Shown: one piece after another, positions 1 through 11,437 of the stretch
Layout of the letters: each line of letters opens with the position of its first letter
Position numbering within the stretch: position 1 is the stretch's first letter
NCBI RefSeq assembly: GCF_008831285.2
Contig: NC_045145.1
Location: 18,492,040-18,556,039 of the forward strand
Source of the DNA: Nymphaea colorata
Lineage: Eukaryota > Streptophyta > Magnoliopsida > Nymphaeales > Nymphaeaceae
Direction of reading: 5' to 3'
DNA: 64,000 bases
Position numbers and translations under genes: made by a program
Notes under the pieces: model-generated
The model's input: the letters and a program-made list of their open reading frames with translations, nothing else
Database searches by the model: none
Told to the model about the DNA's origin: nothing

Positions 1-113
1 AAACCTCTGGAAAATGTTATTTTATAGTCTGCTACTGAATGGTACAGATTATCATAATATGATATGGAATGCTAATGTGGGCTCTATTTTTCTGTTGATG
101 CTATTTTCATTAG

Positions 114-1556
114 GCCTTATTTAATGGATCTTGGGAGCACAAATGGTACATTCATTAATGTAAGAGTGTCTACATTTTTCAACTTTTTCCTTACATTACT
201 TTCTCGTAACTTCATCTCTATGATTTCTTATGCTTTTGTGTTATTTTGGTTGAAGGTTTTCATTGTTTTCCCTATGTCTGTTCTCTCATACAGGATAATC
301 AGATTGAGCCCCAACGCTATTATGAACTTTTTGAGAAGGACACCATTAGGTTTGGTAACAGTAGGTATGTCTTTAGATGACTGCTAGTCTATCCCTTTGT
401 TCAGTGCATTGAGTGTGCAATCGCTGGTTGTCAAAGTATGTCTTTCTTTCTATCTATGTTTAAGCTTTTGTGCTATGCTTCTTTTTCTGTCTTAATTTTA
501 TAGAAGATAGGATAACTTGAATATGTAATTTGATTTGCAATATCAGCGAGTATGGTCTCATTGCGAGGGTAAGATTTTACTTTGCTACATGCCATGGTTT
601 ATGGCCACTGGTATTATGCTTTCTTGCTTCCTTGGAATTTTTTTTGCAGGCTAACATAGATATGTGAAGCATTTATCCTAAAATTACAGTATTTGCTTTT
701 CGTTTCTATGGGTAGTAAAATCTTTTCTCTCTGCTGCAATGGGGAATTGACCTGGTAGGGGTGCCTACAGACAGGCAAACGCCTAATTGACCTTGCTGAT
801 TAACTGAACAGATGATAAAGTTAGGTGCTGACTGGCCATAAAATTGAGCCCCAATATGAGCTGTTTCCTAGTAACACTCTCCATCCTTTGCAGCGCTATG
901 CTCATCATTGCAAAAATTTACTTCCTCTAGTTCTAAAATATGGTTAAAAAAAAAAGAATCTTGTACAGCGATATTTTGTGTAGAACAGCGCATAGCAAGG
1001 GCCTTCTGAGAAAAGTGAATTGCTGCATCGTCGACAGAACAAGTTAAATGAGACCGCATTACAACAAACTGATAATGGTGTAAAATTTGAAGACATAAAG
1101 CTGTTTGGGGGCAAACCTGGGAAAAGGCTGATTGAAGAACCTTCTTCCGTGTAGATGCCACTTCAGAAACTTAAGTCCTGGCACAGTGTTCTATATTAAA
1201 TTATGCGGACCATTTTACCATAGAAAAGGATTACTGGAAAAAAAATATTATTTCTAGCCGAAGGTGAATAAAAACGTGATAAACTTTCATCAGTTATTAT
1301 GAAAATGCGAATAAAACAAAGATTTGTTCAGACGTTTTTTATCCTATGAAGCAGTATTTTTTTGCCTGAACCAACGCACAATTCTGTCATAATTTATCAG
1401 CATCCCTGAATACTGAAATTACTTTCAATTTTGTCATAGAAATTTCTTTCCTTCGTTTGGGCACAGTGTACTCTTTACGCATTGATAATTTGACTTTTCC
1501 TTTTTGTTCTCTGCAGTCGAGAATATGTACTTTTGCACGAGAATTCAGCTACTTGA
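114..1556 (+). CDS. DDL: 3' end of a DAWDLE/SNIP1-like FHA-domain protein (partial at the window edge)
   Basis: Three exons are readable: 114-159, 294-364 and 1517-1556 (stop TGA). Joined, they give the FHA-core signature PYLMDLGSTNGTFIN, then DNQIEPQRYYELFEKDTIRF, then GNSSREYVLLHENSAT and stop. This matches my memory of the C-terminal FHA domain of plant DAWDLE and animal SNIP1, which bind phosphothreonine and act in microRNA/siRNA biogenesis with Dicer-like 1 in the nucleus. The STNGT loop is the phosphopeptide-contact region. Introns are GT-AG: donors gtaaga at 160 and gtatgt at 365, acceptors ending at 293 and 1516. The last intron is unusually long (1152 bp) and the last exon is only 40 nt, yet it supplies the final FHA beta strand. 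The N-terminal Arg/Ser-rich region expected of DAWDLE lies outside the window, so the DDL name rests on the FHA part only. Confidence 0.88.
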
Positions 1557-3289
1557 CATTGTGATTGCTGCTGCCAATTGCTACTGGCTTCAGCCGAATT
1601 TGCTGCTTCCAGTTTTGCAGTTCTAGTTGCGTCTCTCTTTGATGTTCTTGCACCACATTTTGTTTCTTACTGGTAACTAGTAGCATTAATTATGTAAAAT
1701 TAGTTTTCTCTGCTTGCAAATAGGCTCCTGCTTGCCAAAGTCTTGGTTTGTACAGAGAGAATATGCGTGCTGTTTCTGTTGCTTTCCATGAGTGGTGTCG
1801 ATCTCTAGAAGTAATGTTTGTCTCAAAACTATGGCAATAAGTAGCAAACGAGTCCAGGCTGCGGTCCAATTGGCGCTTTGAAATTTGCTGTCTTGTTGCG
1901 TTTGGTAAACTTTCTGGCATGCAGTGAGCTGATCAACATCGTCCATCCCCTTGCCGTAGTAACCTTCTAAGCCTACCCTCGTACATTGATGCTACTTGGG
2001 AGAGCATTCTAGGTGGAACGCAAGTTTGCTGTGAGCCTGCTGTACCACTTTGGTTGCCCGACAATTGGATTTCAGCTCTCAATTTGTAATTGGAATTCAG
2101 ATCTTCGTCAAAACTGGACAAGCTGAATTTGACTAGCATTTGAACTCTCCTTTGCTGAACCCTATTGGCTAGAGTGTGGGTGTTCGTGCAAATAGGTATA
2201 ATCCATGTGATCCAAGAGTTAGTATTTTGCGGTTAAAAGTGTCTGAATCACATGCCACGCTCACTCCACTCTGACTTCTGCCTCTACAGACTCTGACTTC
2301 TGCCTCTGTAAGCACTGTTCTCCTGTAATAGAAGATTACCAAGGTACAAGGAACAATGTGACAGATGAGGGTTCACGGGGCCTCTTGCCTCTGGAGTTTT
2401 CCTGACTTGGGTAGCTGAGCCCTGGTTCGACATATTAAACTTAGGGTTGCTTGTTTGGATTTGGATTGAATGTCTTGCCATGTACCGGGTTCAATTTCTG
2501 TGCAAACCCTTGGTTGCCGGTGCTCTCACTTCAGAAACGTTTCTTTTCTTATAGTGAAAATGATGAAAACAAGTATTGACTTGGCAATTTTTTTTATCTT
2601 ACCAGTGACATTCTGCCACTTTTAAAACCGTGAGGGTAACCATTAGTGAGAAGGTGGGCTTTGGGCCGACTTGATGGCCTTGATGGCAGTGATGGTCCGT
2701 CAGCCTTGACTGAAAATTTACAACTAAAAAAGTTTGGCCTCATCATGAACAAGCTGGATTCGGACGACGATTCATTCTGGGCTGTTTAAAGCATTGCCCA
2801 TCATTTGTGGGCAAGCCCTTTTTAACATTTGGATTGGGCCAGACCCAGTTGATCCATTAACATCGACATCGGTAGTCATAGCCCTATGATGATGTTCCAT
2901 GCCCTTAAGTGCGCATCTGATGGGTGCCAACTTTGACTTAACACTGTCTCATATCAATGTCTCGAGTTGAATCTGATTTAGATTTAGGGTCAATATCATA
3001 TAGCAGCATGTTTGCAGCAAGTGGACCCGTCCCTAGGATAAGACATTTTAATTTAGAATCAGCCATACATCATTGGGAGTCCGATGGCTGCCGGATCTGG
3101 TCAGTATTCTACCTGTTTGCATGAGTGATGGAGTTATCATGTGGCGCCTGAAAGAAAAACATACCTTTTGGCTTTTGTTTTATAAATAAAAAAACAAAAA
3201 ACAAAAAACAAGCCGTCATTGTTCGTATTAAACCGTATGGTACTGAGGGTCACCAGTAGTTAAACTAAACAGAATCACCTAGCAGCTAA
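1557..3289. other. 3' flank of the FHA gene and spacer
   Basis: No gene is supported here. The first few hundred bases after 1556 are presumably 3' UTR. Open frames up to 86 codons on the minus strand (1690-2480) overlap each other, show no recognisable protein and have no splice continuation. An A-rich tract with aaaaacaaaaaacaaaaaac character lies at 3184-3210. Confidence 0.5.
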
Positions 3290-3363
3290 GGTGTCGTGGT
3301 GTAGTTGGTTATCACGTCAGTCTAACACACTGAAGGTCTCCGGTTCGAGTCCGGGCGACGCCA
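3290..3363 (+). tRNA. tRNA-Val (anticodon AAC)
   Basis: A 74-nt cloverleaf is readable. The acceptor stem GGTGTCG (3290-3296) pairs with CGACGCC (3356-3362) with one T-G wobble, and the discriminator A is at 3363. The D arm contains the A-box-like GTGTAGTTGGTTATCAC. The anticodon stem-loop has AAC at 3324-3326, and the T arm holds the B box GGTTCGAGTCC. The sequence is close to the plant tRNA-Val(AAC) I remember. The T loop reads TTCGAGT rather than the more usual TTCGAAC/T. It carries no encoded CCA and no intron, as expected for a nuclear gene. Confidence 0.95.
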
Positions 3364-4378
3364 TATACTGGGTTAATTTTTATTCATTTTTTTGGCTTTT
3401 TTCTTTCTTGGACTCGTATTTTACTTAGAAAACTACCCCCAACGAGTCCTTCAGCTTTTCGGTATCTTGAGAGTTGATAACGTTAGAAACTCCTCTCTTT
3501 TCTATCACCGCTTGGAACTAATCCAGATCCACCTGAGCAACATGTGACTCGAGCTGAGCGATATGGACTCGAATGTAATATTTTTGTTCTGCTACCAAAC
3601 TTTGCCCGCATCACAAAAAGTGTTAGGGTTCACGTTTTCCCTTTGGTCTTTCTTAATAGTCGAGCCCGGATACTGCTTTCTCCTGGGATTCGAACCCGTG
3701 ACCTTTCATAAAAAATAGAGTAATTCCTCAGAGAGAGAGAGAGAGAGAGGAAGAGAGAGAGAGAGAGATGCAAACTTGGAAAAGCAAGAACCAGCACAAC
3801 AGCAAACGATGCTGTGATCTCAGTTTTCAATAAGCTATTGGTGTTTGGAGGGTTTCTTTATACATTTTACAATTTATACATTTGTAGGCGGTGAAGTCTC
3901 TAGATGTTTTTGATAATAGTTTACTGAATGGATGATTCATGATTGATTAAATGAGATCTACGTGACATGACGGATTGAAATAATTAACCTTCCTATAATC
4001 AGACACACAATTTAGAACCTGCATTTATCAGACCAAAATTTCCGAAGTTCATATTCAGCTGAAAATATTGAAAAAACTGTCCAAAGTTTTACTCAACAAG
4101 AACGCACCGTCTTGAACATGTTTGACAGCTAAATTTCCACATAGAAAAGATGGTCATATGACAGCAACTTAAATATGTTTTTTGTTATACCATTTATAGT
4201 TGATCATGTTTCTGTAAAATTTTCATATTCAGATATCTTTGGATCCAGATAACGATTAGAATCTGGTTTTGAATTTGGATCAACCCTGAAGTAGCATGTG
4301 TGTAATTACTTTGCACTAATCGTGTGTGATTTTTTTTTTCTCCATCGAATGCAACTCAACTTTCTCAGATCCGATCAG

Positions 4379-4411
<33 letters not shown>

Positions 4412-4497
4412 GAGAGAGAGAGAGAAAGGTTAGAAAATCTACAGTAAACAATTGGCATGGAACATTTGTGTTTAAAACTTTTCCAGAAATGACCATT
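3364..4497. other. Spacer with GA microsatellites and a tRNA-like B box
   Basis: No gene is seen. Interrupted (GA)n tracts lie at about 3731-3768 and 4377-4427. On the minus strand, around 3675-3705, the sequence reads GGTCACGGGTTCGAATCCC, which resembles a tRNA T arm with a B box. It could be a tRNA relic or a SINE head, but no A box or cloverleaf can be completed. Confidence 0.5.
3377..3381 (+). terminator. RNA polymerase III terminator of the tRNA-Val gene
   Basis: Five T residues begin 13 bases after the tRNA 3' end, the normal signal for Pol III release. Confidence 0.75.
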
Positions 4498-5193
4498 TTA
4501 TCCTCCTCTGCCGCTACTGCTACAGATGCCAAACACAGGCATCCTGGAGGAAGAGGAAGAGGAAGAGAGAGAAACGGACGGGGGAGGGGCGGCAGAGATG
4601 GACGGCTGAGAAGGAGGTACGACCCTCCCATCGACGAACAGGAGCCCGCCACCGACACGACCGCCGCCGAGGTACTCATCCACGATGGATCTGCGCTCGA
4701 CTTGCAGGAAGTCGCCGAGGGACCGGCTGCTGTGGCCGGCGGCCACCCTGGACGGGGATCCGGTGTGGGGGTGGTGGGTGGTGTCCCTGCAGAGGCGCCA
4801 CCACCACGTGTGGCCCTTCCTCCGCCGAGAGTGGTGGTTGGTGTGGGCTCCTCCTCTTGGTGAGGCGCCCCTCCCGCTCTTGGTGTTGGCATGCTGCTGC
4901 CGGTTGAGGTGCGCATTCCCGTTGCTCCTGGAGGCGGAGGTGGAGGAGGCGGAAGGGGAGAGAAGGCGGGGGCGGACGCCCATAAGAGTTCCCAGAGTGG
5001 TCGTCTTCTCGTGGAAAAAGGATCCTGTCGACTGAGCACAAAAAGGGAAACGACCATGATCGCGATTGCGAGCGAGAGAGAAAGAGAAAGAAAGAGGTGC
5101 TAGTTGTGGTGCTTAACTTACCTCTGTATCGAGGTCGGAGGAGGAAATGGAGGAGATGGTTGGAGAAGATAGCTGCTGATGGTTGTCGCCCAT
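4498..5193 (-). CDS. Uncharacterised plant-specific protein with SSDLDTESTGSFFH and WWxLC/SLGxFLxVERR motifs
   Basis: There are two exons on the minus strand: 5193-5122 (24 codons) and 5031-4498, separated by an 89-bp GT-AG intron (donor GTAAGT, acceptor CTCAG). The 201-aa product starts MGDNHQQLSSPTISSISSSD and runs across the junction as DLDTE|STGSFFHEKTTTLGTL. A basic stretch RRRKGHTWWWRLCRD then precedes RSLGDFLQVERR near residues 108-150, and the tail is Ser-rich. I recall a plant-only family with the same N-terminal SDLDTESTGSFF..TLGTLMGV block and a central WW.LC plus SLGEFLEVERR block, known in Arabidopsis and rice only as uncharacterised proteins. No catalytic residues, signal peptide or membrane segment are evident. 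The coding exons are GC-rich compared with their surroundings. A longer open frame on the same strand lacks this conserved junction and is a shadow. Function unknown. Confidence 0.85.
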
Positions 5194-7189
5194 GATCACC
5201 TCCATTGCCCTCTCTCTCTGTTTTCTTCCCTTTTCTTTATTTTCTTCCTCTTCACTTTGTTTTTGGTGGCGTGGAATCAGAGAGAAAGAAAGAGATTCTC
5301 GATCTATATTTTAAGGCATTTTCTTTGGAGAGATTATTTGAAGGAATGGTAAAGGAAAAGATTATTGACTTCACGTGGACCGTCTCTCACTGTGGAGGAG
5401 CCACATGTACATATGTAGATATGGGAGCCTAATCTGGAAAGTTTGAAGCCAAAATCTAGGCAAATCCAGATTATTGAATCGTACCCTTTTTTTTCTCTTG
5501 TTAGTGATGTAACAAAAGTTTAATACAGTTACAGTGACATTTTAATCTGGAAGATTCGTACATGAATTCTGCTCTATTTAGTCGGCCAAAAACTGAACTA
5601 GTCTTCAATCAGATTGACTGAGAAAATTTTGGGTTTTCATAGAATGCAGCGAGAAAACTGCTATAAGAATGTATCATAACCTATTAAATCTTGAACTACC
5701 AAAGGGTATAACGTTAGAATCCAATGGCTGGTGCCACATTTTGATATGTTACTTCTTAGACTCTAAGTGGTAGAAGATGTGATATTGGAGTTAAAGAATG
5801 TAAGTTCACCTAGGTTTTGAAGCAAGCTAAAACCTACCTTAGACGTACAAGGGTATGATCTTATGGGTTTTGTGTGAAAAAACGTTTCTTTCAAGTAAAT
5901 ATCAAAATCCAGACAAATGGGCTACATAAACCGTTCCTGAAAAGAACTGTATAAATCATTATGTTATGTCATAAATTATGTGTTCCTCAGCATTGCAGTC
6001 CAAACCTACTTGATCTCCAATAGCAACAGCCATAATATTGACATCAGAAGCATTAAAGGTATTTAAAGGATGGATTTCCCTGCAACCTCAAAGGAGAGTG
6101 TATGCTTTTGATCTAGAAAAATGCGGACTTCTACTTCCAACTAAAGTACTAGATTAAATAGCCTTTTAAAGTACAAAATTGGCATTCCTACTTGTGAAGT
6201 AAGTAAAATTGGGAAACATTAACTGACAAAGTTGAAAAAAAAAAAAAGATAACATGAATTGAGGACTTAAATAGTATTTTGATAATGTTGAAGGTGATCT
6301 CCGAGTACCAATGTCGGCAGGGGGCCATGGCCCTCTCTCAAGTTTTGAAAATTAAAACTTTCGCTATTAATTTTTTAAAAAGCTTTTTGGCCCCTGTTAA
6401 AAATTGTCACGGTTTTAAATTACTAGCCACACATTTGTTCGGGTTCGTTTGGCTAATGAAATGATACGTTTCTGCTCGATTAACCAAACAACCCCCAAAA
6501 ATTCATGGTCTTCAAATCAAAATGCTGAACAGTTTGGAGCTTACAAAGCTAAAATGTAGAGATCTACCAACTCGGGGCCTACCCAACAAATGATTTTTTT
6601 TTTTTTTTTGTCGCACTTAAAAAGCCTCGAATTAACTAAACTATACACATCAGTCACTGTCAATACTTACCATAATGTCGAACTAAGATTGCATGAATCA
6701 AGGAACTTACCACAAAGTTGAACTAATAATTTTGCATGAATCAAGGAAGGCCTGATAAGATATTGCAGTAGGTAACTTCAGGTTGAAATAACCACAAGAT
6801 ATGGCTTGAAACTTGGAGCGACTCGGTTGGCATGATCTTAATTGAATTCAAACTGTAGATGATCGTGGAAGTAAAATTCAACAGTGAACTTGGCTCTGAT
6901 AATCACTACTCTGGCCGCACATTAGCTGCTGAATCCGACCGAAGATTTCAGGATTCTGTTGCTGTCATGTCTGCGGAAAACTCTAGGCACTTCCCAAGGG
7001 CGCTGTCTTTTCAAAGGAGCAGACAGCAGATCCATAGCTACACAATTACACCAAACTTTTGACTATAGAATATTCTTTTAAAAGAAACCCATTGTAAACG
7101 ACTTTGATTAGTTCTTGATGGTACAACGGTGAAAGATATGTATATGACAAAGCAGATTCATTTTGAGTATGATAGCCTCGGATCTGATT

Positions 7190-7306
7190 GCATAAAAAAA
7201 AAAAAAGTGTTTTGGGATCTTTAGTTTCAATAGCATAGATTTGAAATTTGCATAAAAAAAAATGTGTTTTGGGATCTTTAGTTTCGTTAGCATAGATTTG
7301 AAATTT
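7190..7306. repeat. Two-copy tandem duplication, about 60 bp
   Basis: Copies at 7190-7249 and 7250-7306 each run from gcataaaaaa through gtgttttgggatctttag to gcatagatttgaaattt. They differ mainly in A-run length and in two bases (caat versus cgtt). Confidence 0.85.
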
Positions 7307-7983
7307 CATGGTCTGATCTTAAATCCATGGAAGATCTTAGATCATCGCGGATCTGAAATCCGTTGTGAAACAAACACACCCTAAGGTATAGTTCTAAAAT
7401 TTTGAAACTGGAATGAAGTTTCCAAGAATCGGTGGAATGGAAACTTTGCTCTTCCTTCCATTTTTCCATCGTGTGTGATGGAATGAAATTTTTGTTCCGG
7501 ATATTCCTTTCCCCTGTTTGATGGAATGAGAAAACAACTGATAGAGCTCCCCTTCAGTATCATAATGTGCAGATTTTCACTGCAAGAATTTTCGACACAC
7601 CTCTTGGAGTGGAACAAGCACATTAGAAGCAAACGTGCCCTGAAGGTTTAAACATTTGTTCATAATGCGCATTTTTGTAGAACATTGAATCCACACAATG
7701 TGGAAACTTCAGTAATCATAATATCATGTTCCAACATCCAAATATCCATTTAAACATGATGTACCGGGGAAAAATTATCCCAAGCACTTGAGACACATTG
7801 TGGCACTAAAATGTGTGAGTGCCTGAACTAATTAACCAGCTTGATTCATAAAATGTCTAAACATAATCGTATTCCAAATAGGACTCTTTAACTTTCCTAA
7901 ATTTGAGTCTACTGAAGCAATTTTCGACGAAATTTCTGGCGACCAATTCCACGTTTTCAAATTCTGATTCAGACGGCCAGTAA

Positions 7984-8167
7984 CAGTGACATGACAGAGC
8001 CTAAGATTTTTCATCAGCGGGGCACTTGCATTGGTGACACAACTTTGGTGTAGGCATTGCATAAAATTTTAGAGTCATAACAATGTAAAGTTAATACAAT
8101 ATAATGAAATTTTTGATGGATTGGTGTGGGCAGTGGCCCACCCCAGCAAACAAGTAGCTCAGCTACT
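7984..8167 (+). mobile_element. Small MITE (same family as 15806-15952), candidate Mutator-like
   Basis: The element begins CAGTGACATGACAGAGCC and ends TAGCTCAGCTACT, whose reverse complement AGTAGCTGAGCTA resembles the start. Inside it shares TTTGGTGTAGGCA and GTGGGCAGTGGCC with the copy at 15.8 kb. Flanks GGCCAGTAA (7975-7983) and GGCCGATAA (8168-8176) match at 7 of 9 positions, compatible with an aged 9-bp target duplication. It has no coding capacity. Confidence 0.5.
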
Positions 8168-9465
8168 GGCCGATAAGTTCACTTGCACCCCGGCGCCAAC
8201 GGAAGGGGTGGTGATTAAGCTGGTTTTGGGGTTCCAGTGACAGGCTTCTTTCTTTTCCTTGGATTCCTTTTTCTTTAGAATAAAGAGAGAAAGTTTGTTG
8301 GTCCCAAGTTTATCTTTTGGCCGCAGGCTGGTGAGAAGGAGCCTTTCTTGCAATTTGCAACCAGTTGGAATTAGAAAGCATTTTTCCCTTTGCTTATTGG
8401 ACGGGAAAAGGGAATGTCTTCATCATACTGCAACCGCAAAGGTAGCAACTTGTGGTTGCTTCACTCTGCAAAAGCTCCCAAGCTTCTATCCAATCAGACC
8501 TGCTGCAGAAATGTGGATTGCCCACATGTTACCACAGGAAAGGACATTTTGGTAATTTATTAAAAATATTTTTTTAAAATTTTATGTTTTTTTTTTCAAT
8601 GTTAATTAAAGGTATTTTAGTCATCGATCATATTAAAGTACAAAAATTCGTGCACCAGTAGGATGCATATAACCAGGTTTGGTTAATTTCTTAGAAGCAA
8701 CAGTAAAAATTTATTTAAATTGCTCCCATGATATTTTATTTCTATGTCATCAATCATGAAGCTGGATTATATATATATATTTTTTCTATTCTCACTCAAG
8801 TTTTGATCTAAAATACATAGAACAATCAATTTGCATGGATCTGGTTCCCTTATATATGGGAAATCAATTGAGAGAAACTTTCATTTATCGAACACAACTC
8901 AATCTTCTTTTTTGTGTCAAAAAAAAAAAAGGTCATGGAGGTGCAGCATGACCATAGGGAACTAAATTAAGGAATAGCGAAAAATAAATCTTTTATCTTA
9001 ATCATATTTAAATGAGTTATTAGTAGAGTTCAGCATCGGGCTAGCTTGACCTGATAATAAGTTGGGCTTCTTGACTTGGCTTGCCTGCCCAAAACCTAGG
9101 CTTGTCACATAGCCCATTTAAAATGAGAAACATTTTTTAATATAATTTAACATATAAATATCATTAATTATATTTAATTATATTTATAATTAAATATAAT
9201 TAATGGTTGTGGAATAATTAGCAGTTGTTGTCATACTAATGTTCATTTGGGAAAGTGGGAAGCATAGCAGTTTTTTTGTAATTATAGTAAATTCGAGCCC
9301 CTTTAATGAAATTTACTGACCTGTAGGTATTGAGAGAGTAGCCAGTCTTTGGAATTGGATAGGTACTGGATGTTTTTGTCTGCTTCCTATTGTTTGGCAC
9401 AAAGAAGATGACAAGGGAGAAGGCCTTTTACCAATCAATGACTTTGACTAGTTCCTATAAGTTAA

Positions 9466-9504
<39 letters not shown>

Positions 9505-10947
9505 ATCATAGTTTTATGAATAAATATTCACCCAAGTTGAATGTGTACAATCTTTTCCTTTTTTTACTTGCCATTGGAATGAACATCAATTTCACAAAGA
9601 TCAATAATGGAGTCAACCAATTGATTGCTTTATTGTGTGTGTGATGTGTGTGAGAGCGAGAGAAAAAGCACAAGCCTTTTTTTTTTTTTGCTTTTTGAAA
9701 AATTTTCATTTATTACTTTTTTTTTTTGCTGTAAATTCAATTCAAATGGATCTTTATGTTCCTAAACTGTTTTAACAGTTTTCATTTTGCCTTCTTTGTG
9801 GGGAGCCCCTTCAGCAGTGAAACCCTAGCACCAGGCATGTGCTCGACAAACCCATGTTTCATCGCAAGCAGGGTTGGAAATAGAAATTTTTCATTAATTG
9901 GGCTCATTTAAAATTTTTAAATTTTGATTAAGGCCGAAATATTATTTTTTAAAATTTTTATATAGAATAAGTGAATTTTATAAAATTTACATATTTTTTT
10001 AATTTTTTTTTTGAAGTGGGGCCAGGGCCCTGCCTTTGCTCGGCCCCTTATCACAATGATTTATTTAGTTACACAACATTGGTAAAGGGGAGCATAGCAT
10101 CTTAAAAACTTTTACTGTGTGATTATTACTGGAAGTTGATGGATCAGATTCGAATCGGATGTGCTCTTAATCACAATTCAGTGTAAATTCGAATATGAAT
10201 GAAAGAAAAGTCTATACCAGATTTGAATTTGATCAGAATTTGATTTTTAAATTCAAAATTGAATCCAAATCAGACTTTGGGATTATGACAAAAAAAAAAA
10301 AAAAAGAGTTATTAAACATGTCTTAGGAATTCCTGTTGTGAGAGCGACGTTTCTCACGACTAAAATACAAAAGACAGGTAACTTTATTTTGTTCATATGT
10401 GCTTGAAGTTTGGTGCCTTGCACACCATGGCGTTCGAATCTGTGTTATAAAAATCCCGATTCAATTCATGGGCCAATACAAGTTGCAGACAATTTGTTCT
10501 TTTAGTTTTTTTTAAAAATTTTTAAAGCTTTTACTTTGCAATTATTCGGTTCAAATTAATGTTAAAAGGAAAGGGTTTTTGACGTTGGGGTAAATATTTT
10601 TTTATTGGTAAGTGGCAGCTTACAGGAATCATGGGATTGATAAAGTTTAATCTTATGTCTAGAATGACGAAGATTTTTAGGGAACTTATAACTTGGTTGT
10701 CCTAATTTCTTCTTTTTTTGGGATTGAAATTAAAACTGCTAGATGGCGGGTTGAGATTTGCCGGACCAAGAACCCGAGCAAGGTGTAAGGTGTGGGAGTG
10801 GGTCGAATCATTAAAACGTTTAAGCAATCTCCGTCCTATTTTGGTTTTAGTTACAAAGCTGTATACTGAATTCAGATCTCATTAATAATTGGATTCCAAT
10901 TTCATTATAGTACAGTACTAAAAGGATTTGAAATTTTAAAAGTCCTC

Positions 10948-11001
10948 CTTGACAAATCAAGTATTTGGATTTTGCTTGACAAATCAAGTATTTGGATTTT
11001 G
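10948..11001. repeat. Perfect 27-bp tandem duplication
   Basis: Copies at 10948-10974 and 10975-11001 both read cttgacaaatcaag followed by tatttggattttg. Confidence 0.9.
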
Positions 11002-11437
11002 CTTTTTCAGTTTCGAATATGACTTTTCTTCGTTCACGTTCCAATTTGAATGTGTGAACATCCGATAAAATAAATATGCATCATATATGATCCGTTGACA
11101 TCCCTAATTTATCCATTTTTTATAACCGATCCAGGTCTGATCTGGATCCCCATTCAGATCCAGAACTCATCAACGTGAGTCTAGAACTGTCACCGGCAGT
11201 TCACAATCAAATCCAGATTTGGATCTACTATTTCTCTTCGGGTCCGATCCATTGGCAATTCCTGGTTGCAAGTGACCCGCAAATGGATAAGGCGATCTGA
11301 TACCAAGCCACACAACGTTTTTTCTTTCTTTCTATTTTTTTTTTCTCTTCCCAAAAGGAAAAAGTGACAAAGAGTTGCTGTCCTCCTTCAATCAGCAAGA
11401 GAATAAGAAAATTAAAGAGAAAAAAAGGGGAAAATCC

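Larger units (their letters stand above)
5194..11437. other. Long repeat-rich spacer
   Basis: No gene is supported. From 5205 the plus strand is TC-rich, probably the 5' leader/promoter side of the minus-strand gene. Poly-A/T runs lie at 6236-6247, 6594-6610, 8927, 9472-9500 and 9680. A relic with GGGGGCCATGGCCCT (about 6318) and a related GGGGCCAGGGCCC block (about 10018) look like decayed dispersed repeats. Around 9150-9210 there is an AT-rich imperfect palindrome. The distinct repeats at 7190, 7984 and 10948 are listed separately. Confidence 0.5.

Noticed and set aside
4365-5103. Several other long frames (230, 131, 121 and 116 codons) over the minus-strand gene
   Set aside because: They are kept open by GC-rich coding in the true frame, begin or end in GA repeats, and lack the conserved exon junction.
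11375-11437. Extension of the oxidoreductase frame upstream of the ATG at 11438
   Set aside because: The extra codons begin at TTG, are Lys-rich, contain no ATG and would spoil the transit peptide.
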